From Sphingobacteriales bacterium 50-39 (GTDB lineage: Bacteria > Bacteroidota > Bacteroidia > Chitinophagales > Chitinophagaceae), in assembly GCA_001898505.1 (NCBI GenBank), contig MKTZ01000004.1:124001-188000 (forward strand): 64,000 nt of DNA, written 5' to 3'. Both the position numbers and the translations under genes were made by a program. Each line of letters opens with the position of its first letter. Within the stretch, counting starts at the first letter, position 1. The notes under the pieces were generated by a model that had not been told where the DNA came from, made no database searches, and saw only the letters and a program-made list of their open reading frames with translations. Below are positions 1 to 6,804 of the stretch, one piece after another.

Positions 1-641
1 TAGACCCTCCACCGTCTTTTTCGCAGTGCTTCCACGATCTGCCGGGCTGCTTTTTCCGGGGGAGAGACCCAAAATCTTTTTTCACCTTTTGCCATTTTGG
101 TATCCACAAAGCCGGGTTGAATATCAGAGATATATACCGGCCAGCCGGCCTTTTTTGCTTTCATATGGAGACCTTCGAAATAAATGCTTTGGAAAGCCTT
201 GCTGGCGCTGTAGGCGGGGGCGTGGCTATTGCCACGGATGCTGGCGATGGAGGAAGTGGTGGCCAGCTGTCCGCCGCCATTAATAACAAAGTATTGAAAT
301 GTGAAATGAGTGATGGCAATGAAGCCATTGACATTTACATCTACCGTCTCCTTGTCTATCTTCCAGTCCAGGACATCGCTGACGTCGCCATAGCCTGCGT
401 TGTAAATGAGCATGTCGAGCCCGTCCATTTTTTCGATGAGGGACTGAAGGTGGGTAATGCTTTGGGGAGATGTCACGTCAAAACATTCCGTGATGATGTG
501 GTTGGGGAACTCCAGCTGTAGGGAATACAGCAGATCGTGCCGGCGGCCCGTGACACCTACCAAGTGGCCCTCACCGGCATAGATACGCGCCAGCTCCCTG
601 CCTATGCCGGAGGTGGCTCCTATGATGATGATCTTCTTCAA
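1..641 (-). CDS. SDR family NAD(P)-dependent oxidoreductase (3' end cut by window edge)
   Basis: Short-chain dehydrogenase/reductase of unknown substrate; 213 residues are visible and the C-terminus lies outside the window. Seen: the cofactor motif GATSGIG at residues 8-14, NAG at 81-83, catalytic Ser130/131, Tyr144 and Lys148 (YSASK), and PG at 176-177. The start is a TTG at 641-639. It overlaps the TGA of the radical SAM gene (TTGA), and no in-frame ATG lies nearby, so the gene is probably translated by coupling to its neighbour. It is the last visible gene of the minus-strand operon that begins at 4195. Family is clear; the alcohol or ketone it acts on cannot be told. Confidence 0.88.
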   Translation of the reverse strand, partial: MKKIIIIGATSGIGRELARIYAGEGHLVGVTGRRHDLLYSLQLEFPNHIITECFDVTSPQSITHLQSLIEKMDGLDMLIYNAGYGDVSDVLDWKIDKETVDVNVNGFIAITHFTFQYFVINGGGQLATTSSIASIRGNSHAPAYSASKAFQSIYFEGLHMKAKKAGWPVYISDIQPGFVDTKMAKGEKRFWVSPPEKAARQIVEALRKRRWRV

Positions 642-1933
642 TGTGCGAAATTTTCCTGGTAATTCCCCCTGATCCTTTCCATGGGAGGATTGAAATACCC
701 AAATTGCACCTGTGGAAATTCTTCCCTTATCAATTCCATCAGCTGTTTGACGCCCAGGAACTCTCCCGTGTCGGTGACGCCAAGCTTGCCCAGGTACCAG
801 TCGGGATCGATGTTAAAATTACGCCATTGGATCATGGTCAGGTCTGTATCGCGAATGAGCTTGCGGAGGGCTTCGTATTCTTCCACGCTGTCCGTCATCC
901 CGGGGAATACGAAATAATTGATGCTGGCCCATCCGCCGAAACTGCGTACCACTTTCAGGCTTTCCACGATGTCTTCGAAGCTATAGTTGTTGGGACGGTA
1001 GTAAGCTTCATAGATGGCTGCGCGGGCGGAGTTGGTACTGACGCGGATCGAGTCCAGCCCTGCCTCGCAAAGGGCCCGTACGGCAGCCGGCCTGCTCCCA
1101 TTGGTGTTGATATTGATGCTGCCCCTGGGAGTATGCTTGCGCATTTCCAAAATGGATTCGCGGATGGTCTCCCACATGAGGAGCGGTTCCCCTTCACAGC
1201 CTTGTCCGAAGCTGACGATCGGATAGGGGGCTGTCTGAAGATGTGGGACGGTGAATTCCACTATCTCTTCCGGGGTGGGTTTGAAGGTGAGCCGGTCCTG
1301 TGTAGAGGGAATGGCTTCTTCCTGTGGCTGGAAGGAGATACATCCGATGCAATTGGCGTTACAGGCGGGTGAGCTGGGGATGGGGCATTCCCAGCGTCCC
1401 ATAAAATAGTTACGGGCTGCCGGGCAATGGTAGGTCAGGCAGCAGTTTTCGGCGAGGTGGCGTATCAGCCTGTTATTGGGATAGGCTTTCAGGATGCTGT
1501 CGACCCCGCTGTTGATGACGTCCCAGTCATATCCCGCGCAATCCTGGCGGATGTCCTGTTCGATACGGACGGCGGGGACATAAAATTGGGAGTCATGCCA
1601 GCCGGCGGCAGTGTAGCAGAAGAGGGGTAGGGTGGGTGCATCCTTTCCCGTCTCGTAGGCTGCCAGGTAAAGACCCGTGTGCGCCGGAGGTATAAAGGCT
1701 GCTACGGCCCATCCTTTTTCGCAGAGACGCATCTCGCCTGTAAGGACATCGATGCCGATGCCCTTTCTGCCCGGCAGTTCATAGAGGGACCCGCCATCAG
1801 GCAGTTCTATCCAATCTTCTTCGGGGATTGGCAGAGCATCCCAACCACTGCGGCCTGTAGCATATAAACTAGTGTCTTCAAAAATATTCCCTTTTCCGTC
1901 GGAGTAGAGAATGTAAGGTGATCTTTTCAGCAT
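638..1933 (-). CDS. Radical SAM protein with long N-terminal domain
   Basis: 431 residues. The canonical CxxxCxxC of radical SAM enzymes is C191-C195-C198 (CNANCIGC), which would bind a 4Fe-4S cluster and S-adenosylmethionine; FGQGCEGEPL and ININTNGS further on fit the barrel. About 150 residues before the barrel match nothing I recognise, and four more cysteines (164, 165, 170, 183) stand just ahead of the cluster motif, possibly for an extra cluster or metal. The ATG start overlaps the stop of the upstream membrane-protein gene by 7 bp, and the stop overlaps the SDR start by 4 bp, so the three are co-translated. Product and substrate are unknown; the context (membrane proteins, ureohydrolase, SDR) does not identify a known pathway. 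Confidence 0.85.
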   Translation of the reverse strand: MLKRSPYILYSDGKGNIFEDTSLYATGRSGWDALPIPEEDWIELPDGGSLYELPGRKGIGIDVLTGEMRLCEKGWAVAAFIPPAHTGLYLAAYETGKDAPTLPLFCYTAAGWHDSQFYVPAVRIEQDIRQDCAGYDWDVINSGVDSILKAYPNNRLIRHLAENCCLTYHCPAARNYFMGRWECPIPSSPACNANCIGCISFQPQEEAIPSTQDRLTFKPTPEEIVEFTVPHLQTAPYPIVSFGQGCEGEPLLMWETIRESILEMRKHTPRGSININTNGSRPAAVRALCEAGLDSIRVSTNSARAAIYEAYYRPNNYSFEDIVESLKVVRSFGGWASINYFVFPGMTDSVEEYEALRKLIRDTDLTMIQWRNFNIDPDWYLGKLGVTDTGEFLGVKQLMELIREEFPQVQFGYFNPPMERIRGNYQENFAH

Positions 1934-2520
1934 TTTCCTAAATAATGCCTACAAAATTCGTGAATTTGTTCCAACTGGGCGAAAGTTAGATTTTTTCGGA
2001 GGTCGAAGTTCAGTTTCTGGTTGTCTGAAGTGGTTATACGAATGGAGTCGTAGCTTGTTTCGATGTCATTGATCTGGCTCCAGAGGAGGAAGCGGCTTTC
2101 GGGGAGCCCGGGTATCGTAACGCCGATGTGGTGCAGGGAGAGCAGTTCCTTTTTCCGGAGGCTTCTTTCGCAATAGAAAAGGTAACTGTATCCGACGCTG
2201 AGGGCAAGGTGAGTGACGGCTATGGTCCAGTTGCCCGCCAGGAGCATGATCAATCCAATGACCAGGAAGAAAATGATCTCCACCAGGCGGAAGAAGAGAT
2301 TTACCCGGGGTAGGAGGAGCAATTCCCTGCCTGCCAGCACCAGGATGAAAATGTCCAGGGATATGAGGAGCTGACACCAGAAATAAATGGTGGGCATTTC
2401 CTGCCGGTGGACATGGCTAAGGGCATGGGTGAGGATAAAAAGGGCGGCAGCAGCGTGTAACCATCTGCTGGAATGCTTTAACTTCTCGAACGTTGGATGA
2501 ACGACAGCAATCGAATCCAT
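1927..2520 (-). CDS. Small membrane protein with C-terminal PH-like domain
   Basis: 197 residues if the start is the ATG at 2520 (MDSIAVVHP). A longer reading to 2589 adds 23 residues that look non-coding (GMFRPPHLTVNN), so the shorter form is preferred. Seen: four hydrophobic segments at about residues 20-37, 42-62, 70-92 and 96-113, then a strand-rich soluble tail (QINDIETSYDSIRITT) like a bacterial PH-type domain. Its layout copies that of the next gene upstream, 2593-3150, so the two may be distant paralogues forming a pair. It overlaps the radical SAM gene by 7 bp. Function not recognised. Confidence 0.7.
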   Translation of the reverse strand: MDSIAVVHPTFEKLKHSSRWLHAAAALFILTHALSHVHRQEMPTIYFWCQLLISLDIFILVLAGRELLLLPRVNLFFRLVEIIFFLVIGLIMLLAGNWTIAVTHLALSVGYSYLFYCERSLRKKELLSLHHIGVTIPGLPESRFLLWSQINDIETSYDSIRITTSDNQKLNFDLRKNLTFAQLEQIHEFCRHYLGKC

Positions 2521-2592
2521 ACGGCAGTTATTTACCGTTAGATGCGGGGGGCGGAACATTCCATAAAAAATGAGGGAAAAATTTGCCACCGG

Positions 2593-3150
2593 CTATTGGG
2601 AACAAGATTCTTCGAGGCGCGTACGGCAGTAGTCATTGAACTCGTCTTCATCGGCGTCGTCCTCGTCCTCATCGTCCGCGACCTCTTTTTGGAAGAGGCG
2701 ATTGTCCTTAAAGTCCATTGTCAGCAACCCATCCCGGAGGATGATGTTGGAAAAGGCGGACCAGTCATACCTGCGTCGTATGAGGGAATTGATCACCACC
2801 CTGTCCTTATCGAAGCCTATCTCCAGGGGGCGTTTGGTCTGATATTCCAAAAAAGCCAGTGTGACAAAGAGTATGCAGAGCCAGGGCAGAAAGGGGCTGG
2901 CTATCCAGCCAAGGGCTGCCACCATCAGGAGGTAACGGTACCGGATACGGGTACGGCCTGCCCGTCTGGCAAAAAAGTTGATGGCCAGGCCTATCAATAG
3001 AATAGCTGCTGCTGCATAGAGGAACCAGGAGGATGATCTCACTGCATGATAAAGGAAGCTGATGGAAGAGAGGAGGCATAAAAAGAAGCTCAATGCGTCC
3101 GTAGCCTTTTCACTGTTCTTTTTGAGAATGACGACATATTGATAGTGCAT
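2593..3150 (-). CDS. Small membrane protein with acidic tail
   Basis: 185 residues: about four hydrophobic segments in the first 105 residues, then a strand-rich stretch (IGFDKDRVVINS to LLTMDFKDNRLF) resembling the PH-like tail of its neighbour, then a strongly acidic run of Asp and Glu near residues 158-173, and a cysteine close to the C-terminus. The stop of the ureohydrolase lies one base upstream, so the genes are one transcript. No named family recognised. The acidic run could bind metal or a basic partner, but that is inference. Confidence 0.65.
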   Translation of the reverse strand: MHYQYVVILKKNSEKATDALSFFLCLLSSISFLYHAVRSSSWFLYAAAAILLIGLAINFFARRAGRTRIRYRYLLMVAALGWIASPFLPWLCILFVTLAFLEYQTKRPLEIGFDKDRVVINSLIRRRYDWSAFSNIILRDGLLTMDFKDNRLFQKEVADDEDEDDADEDEFNDYCRTRLEESCSQ

Positions 3151-3151
3151 G

Positions 3152-4195
3152 TCAGGAATTACTTGCTACCAGCAAGTTACAAAGTTTCCACAATACGCGG
3201 GCGCCTACGTTGGCGTCCCAGTCCGTCTCGCCTACACCGATCTCATCCAGATCGAACCCGATGAACTTACGTCCGCTGTGTATGATCTTTTTGATGATAT
3301 AGAATACCTGTTCGGCTTCGAAGCCGCCGTGCACGGGGGTGCCTGTGTGCGGACACAGCTTCGGGTCCAGTCCGTCGATGTCAAAGCTGACGTAGACCTT
3401 GTCCGGGAGATGTGAGACTATTTCGTCCGCAATCTGTTTCCAGCTCTGTCCTTCGTAAGTGCGTTCCTTTATATCCTTGTCGAAATAGGTGATGACCTGG
3501 TAATTGCTGTTGCGGATAAAATCCCACTCTTCCTGGCAGTAGTCGCGTACACCTATCTGTACCAATCTTTTTAGCTCGGGTATTTCCTGGAGAGCATTGT
3601 ACATGACGCTGGCATGGCTGTATACAAAGTTCTCGTAGGATTTGCGCAGATCGCAGTGCGCGTCTATCTGGAGGATGCCGAAGTCGCCGTGTTTTTCCGC
3701 GATGGCCTTGAAATAGCCAAGGGGGGTGCTGTGGTCTCCGCCCAGCAAGGCTACCAGCTTGCCTTTTTCCAGCAGAGTGCGGGTTTGTTCATATACCCAT
3801 TTGACGAGATTGGCGCTGCCTTCATTGATCTCCTTGATGGATTTGCACATGAAGCTGTTCTTTTCCAGCACTTCCCCTTTGGAGGTATAGTCGATATAGA
3901 GTTCTGCTTCTTTACGAAGGTAATCGCTTTTCATCAGCACCTTCTTGTCGGGCTGGCGCATGTAGAAGCCTTGTTTCCAGGCGTCCTTGGTGTCGCTGTC
4001 GAAGAGATCCACCTGCATGCTGGCGGCGAAGACGTGTTCTGCTGCGCGAGCCGTGCCGGCGCCATAGCTAACGGTGACTTCCCAGGGAACAGGCAGGATT
4101 ATAAGCCGGGCATCTTCTTCAGAGAAGGGGAGCCCAAAGATGTTGTTCTTTGGATTACTGGCTCCGTTGGCATCGAAATGCGATAAATCTGTCAT
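3152..4195 (-). CDS. Ureohydrolase (arginase/agmatinase/formimidoylglutamase family)
   Basis: 347 residues, usual length for the family plus a modest N-terminal extension. The binuclear manganese site is complete: GGDHS at 152-156, DAHCD at 178-182 and SFDIDGLDP at 270-278, supplying the metal-binding His and Asp residues. Such enzymes release urea or formamide from guanidino or formimino compounds. The sequence alone does not choose between arginase, agmatinase and formimidoylglutamase, and no histidine- or arginine-degradation gene is next to it. First gene of a five-gene minus operon; its upstream region is shared with the divergent TetR gene. Confidence 0.85.
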   Translation of the reverse strand: MTDLSHFDANGASNPKNNIFGLPFSEEDARLIILPVPWEVTVSYGAGTARAAEHVFAASMQVDLFDSDTKDAWKQGFYMRQPDKKVLMKSDYLRKEAELYIDYTSKGEVLEKNSFMCKSIKEINEGSANLVKWVYEQTRTLLEKGKLVALLGGDHSTPLGYFKAIAEKHGDFGILQIDAHCDLRKSYENFVYSHASVMYNALQEIPELKRLVQIGVRDYCQEEWDFIRNSNYQVITYFDKDIKERTYEGQSWKQIADEIVSHLPDKVYVSFDIDGLDPKLCPHTGTPVHGGFEAEQVFYIIKKIIHSGRKFIGFDLDEIGVGETDWDANVGARVLWKLCNLLVASNS

Positions 4196-4353
4196 GATCG
4201 TAGACGTCTCTTTACAAATAACGAACCGGGGTCCGGTTTCAAAACGCAGCGCAAGTTAGTACAGTATAGGCTCTACACAAAATATGTGACAAAAAAGAAT
4301 GTTTGAACGTTGAATTTTATAAAATTTTTATATAAACCATGTTTGGGTCCGAC

Positions 4354-4419
4354 GGCTGCTAAAGCAGCCTGAGCTCGCTTATGATGGGCCTTCGGCCAGT
4401 TGGGCTGTGCCCAATTTTT
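4354..4419 (+). other. Hairpin cluster ending in a terminator-like stem and T-run
   Basis: In the divergent gap between the ureohydrolase and TetR genes lie three perfect stem-loops: GGCTGC/GCAGCC at 4354-4369 with loop TAAA, GGCC/GGCC at 4388-4398 with loop TTC, and TTGGGC/GCCCAA at 4400-4414 with loop TGT, followed by five T. The last has the form of an intrinsic terminator reading plus, yet no plus-strand gene lies upstream. It may end a short untranslated RNA or insulate the TetR promoter. The AT-rich stretch at 4300-4340 could hold a promoter, but no clear box is seen. Confidence 0.35.
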
Positions 4420-4420
4420 G

Positions 4421-4452
4421 TTTGTTTACTTACTAGTAAGTAAGTAGTTTTG
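4421..4452 (+). promoter_or_regulatory. TetR gene promoter with palindromic operator in the spacer
   Basis: A -33-type TTTG at 4421-4424 and a -7-type TAGTTTTG at 4445-4452 are separated by 20 nt. The perfect 18-bp palindrome TTACTTACTAGTAAGTAA (4426-4443) fills that spacer. This is the expected layout for autorepression by a TetR dimer. The GTG start follows the -7 box by only 5 nt. Confidence 0.65.
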
Positions 4453-4457
4453 CGACC

Positions 4458-5024
4458 GTGTCCGACACACGGGAAAATATCGTCGACAAGGCGGAGGAAT
4501 TGATCCGCACCAAGGGATATAATGCCTTTAGCTATGGGGATATTGCCGGGGTGCTGCATATCCGAAACGCGGCCATCCATTATTATTTCCCCTCCAAGGC
4601 GGACCTGGGCGTCAGTGTGGTGGACAGGGAGATCGATAAGATAGCCAGCAGCCGGGAGGAGTGGGGGGATCTGCCGGGGAATGTGCAATTGAGAAAGGTG
4701 GTGGAACGATTCTATGGCAGCCACCGGCGGGGATGGATCTGTCTGAACGGGTCGCTGACACCGGATTTTCTGACCTTACCGGACCCGCTGCAGAAGAGGG
4801 TGAAAGAGATGTGTGAGGTAATACTGGATTGGATGACGGAGTCCCTGGAGAAAGGGCGGAAGGATGGTACGCTGGCATTCGCGGGGGAGGCTGAGAGCAG
4901 GGCCCTGCTGGTAATATCATCCTTATTATCTTCGCTGCTATTGTCAAGGGTACTGGGTAAGGAGGTATTTACCAGGATGCTGGATCAGTTATTGAAGGAT
5001 ATAGAATGCGCTCCGGACAGATAA
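4458..5024 (+). CDS. TetR/AcrR family transcriptional regulator
   Basis: 188 residues starting with GTG at 4458; no ATG lies upstream in frame after the promoter. The N-terminal 50 residues form the TetR helix-turn-helix (KAEELIRTKGYNAFSYGDIA, then AIHYYFPSKADLG). The C-terminal helical ligand domain is variable and gives no ligand. The palindrome at 4426-4443 is probably its own operator. The FabF-type gene follows after 38 bp, so a fatty-acid or lipid signal is a reasonable guess; a general efflux or stress role is the alternative. Confidence 0.85.
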   Translation: MSDTRENIVDKAEELIRTKGYNAFSYGDIAGVLHIRNAAIHYYFPSKADLGVSVVDREIDKIASSREEWGDLPGNVQLRKVVERFYGSHRRGWICLNGSLTPDFLTLPDPLQKRVKEMCEVILDWMTESLEKGRKDGTLAFAGEAESRALLVISSLLSSLLLSRVLGKEVFTRMLDQLLKDIECAPDR

Positions 5025-5062
5025 CCGGGCTGCATTAATGATAATATTTAAAAAAAGCAATT

Positions 5063-6322
5063 ATGAAGCGAGTAGTTGTCACGGGGATGGGCGCCATCAC
5101 TCCTTTAGGGAATGACCCCGCGTCCTTTTGGGCTCAGCTAAAGGCTGGCGTCAGTGGGGCGGGGCCGATCACCCATTTCAATGCAGCTGCTTTCAAGACG
5201 CGATTTGCCTGTGAGGTAAAGGATTTCGATCCATCTTCCAGCCTGGACCGGGGCGAGCTGAAACGTACGGACCTGTTCACCCAATACGCGATGGTGGCCG
5301 CTGACCAGGCTATCAGGGACGCGGGATTGGACCTTAGCAAGATGGACCCTTTTGATGCGGGTGTCATCTGGGGCAGCGGGCAGGGGGGGATGCAGACCTT
5401 TGAAGAGCAGGTAAAGGAATATGCACAGGGCGAGTTACTCCCCGGGGGAGGGCATCAACCACGGTTCAGTCCATTCTTTGTACCCAAGCTGATCGCCAAC
5501 ATGGCGTCGGGCATGATCTCGATCAAGTATGGGATGATGGGGATCAATTATACGACGGTGTCTGCCTGCAGCACCTCCAACACTGCCTTTATGGACGCGA
5601 TGAACTATATCCGTCTGGGCAAGGCGAAGGTGATCGTTTCGGGTGGTTCGGAAGCCCCTATCACCGAAGCGTCCATCGGCGGGTTCAATGCCATGAAGGC
5701 GTTGTCGACCCGTAATGACGATCCAAAGGGTGCATCCCGCCCTTTTGATGTGAGCCGGGATGGGTTTGTCATGGGGGAAGGCGCGGGTGCGCTGGTGTTG
5801 GAGGAGTATGAACATGCCAGAAACAGGGGGGCGCATATCTATGCCGAGCTGGCCGGCGCCGCCATGACGGCGGATGCCTATCATATGACAGCTACGCATC
5901 CTGAGGGAGCGGGCGCCAGAAGAGCTATGGAGGAGGCCTTAAAAGATGCCGGTCTAAATAAGGATGAGGTAGATTACCTGAATGTACACGCCACCTCTAC
6001 ACCGGTGGGTGATATCAGCGAAGTGAACGCGATCGTTCATGTGTTCGGCGAGGCGCCGGAAAGACTGATCCTCAGCGGCACAAAGTCCATGACGGGACAT
6101 TTGCTGGGGGCGGCAGGGGCTGTCGAGGCCATAGCCTGTATCATGAGCATCCGGGAAGGGATTATCCCTCCCACCATCAACACGAAAGAGCTTGATCCTG
6201 CCATTCCACCCAATCTTAACATTTTGTTGGGAGAAGCCATCGACCGGCCTGTAAGAGTCGCCATGAGCAATACTTTCGGATTTGGGGGGCACAACGGTAT
6301 CGTCGTCTTTAAAAAGATGTAG
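5063..6322 (+). CDS. fabF: Beta-ketoacyl-ACP synthase II (FabF-type)
   Basis: 419 residues, the normal length for KAS II. It condenses acyl-ACP with malonyl-ACP in fatty-acid chain elongation. The catalytic triad is present: Cys169 in VSACSTSN, His309 in NVHATST and His346 in TGHLLGAAG, with Lys341 between them and a glycine-rich FGFGGHN at the end. The contexts around Cys and the first His (SACSTSN, NVHAT) differ slightly from the usual ACATG and NAHGT forms, so this may be a second, specialised copy, for example for polyene or aryl-polyene lipids; no ACP is alongside. It follows the TetR gene by 38 bp and is probably controlled with it. Confidence 0.88.
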   Translation: MKRVVVTGMGAITPLGNDPASFWAQLKAGVSGAGPITHFNAAAFKTRFACEVKDFDPSSSLDRGELKRTDLFTQYAMVAADQAIRDAGLDLSKMDPFDAGVIWGSGQGGMQTFEEQVKEYAQGELLPGGGHQPRFSPFFVPKLIANMASGMISIKYGMMGINYTTVSACSTSNTAFMDAMNYIRLGKAKVIVSGGSEAPITEASIGGFNAMKALSTRNDDPKGASRPFDVSRDGFVMGEGAGALVLEEYEHARNRGAHIYAELAGAAMTADAYHMTATHPEGAGARRAMEEALKDAGLNKDEVDYLNVHATSTPVGDISEVNAIVHVFGEAPERLILSGTKSMTGHLLGAAGAVEAIACIMSIREGIIPPTINTKELDPAIPPNLNILLGEAIDRPVRVAMSNTFGFGGHNGIVVFKKM

Positions 6323-6364
6323 CGCCACCTGACACAAATCATAGCAGGGATATTGTTTTTGGAG

Positions 6365-6372
6365 TAACTTTG
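6365..6372 (+). promoter_or_regulatory. -7-type promoter box TAACTTTG before ccmE
   Basis: TAACTTTG fits the Bacteroidota TAnnTTTG box and ends 9 nt before the ATG at 6382, so the ccmE transcript would have almost no leader. It also argues against the earlier TTG at 6370, which lies inside the box. No good -33 element is visible. Confidence 0.5.
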
Positions 6373-6381
6373 CCATCTGTT

Positions 6382-6795
6382 ATGAAGAAAGTACAAATCA
6401 TTATATTGGCAGCCATTGCGATCTCCGTGGCTGTTCTTATCAGCTGGATGGGCAACCTGTCCACCTACGAGACCATTGCTTCGGCCAAACAGAAACCCGG
6501 CAAGACCGTTACGATCATCGCTCATATGGACAAACAGCAACCTATGGAGTATGATCCAGTGAAGAACCCCAATTATTTCAGCTTCTATATCAAGGACACC
6601 CTGGGCGCGACGGCCAAGGTAGTCTATCATTTCGAGAAGCCTTATGACCTGGAAAAGGCTGAAAAGATCACCCTTAAAGGAAAGATGAATGGGGATGTTC
6701 TCGAAATATCCCAGAAGACTGGTATTCAGCTGAAATGTCCTTCCAAATACAAGGACGATCCCAACATGGCCAAGAAAGAACTGTCTCAAAACTAA
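6382..6795 (+). CDS. ccmE: Cytochrome c maturation protein CcmE (CxxxY type)
   Basis: 137 residues: a short N-terminal membrane anchor (residues 5-22) and a periplasmic OB-fold domain. CcmE carries haem covalently to the CcmF ligase. In the classic protein the haem attaches to His in HxxxY; here the position is Cys119 in CPSKY (119-123), i.e. the CxxxY variant known from some bacteria and archaea. The ATG at 6382 is preferred over a TTG four codons upstream because that lies within the promoter box. ccmF follows after 9 bp, which supports the assignment. Its clients may include the CxxCH protein at 60152. Confidence 0.82.
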   Translation: MKKVQIIILAAIAISVAVLISWMGNLSTYETIASAKQKPGKTVTIIAHMDKQQPMEYDPVKNPNYFSFYIKDTLGATAKVVYHFEKPYDLEKAEKITLKGKMNGDVLEISQKTGIQLKCPSKYKDDPNMAKKELSQN

Positions 6796-6804
6796 TGTCC
6801 GATC

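Noticed and set aside
641-1372. Long plus-strand frame opposite the radical SAM gene
   Set aside because: No recognisable motif; the minus frame has a complete radical SAM signature and operon overlaps.
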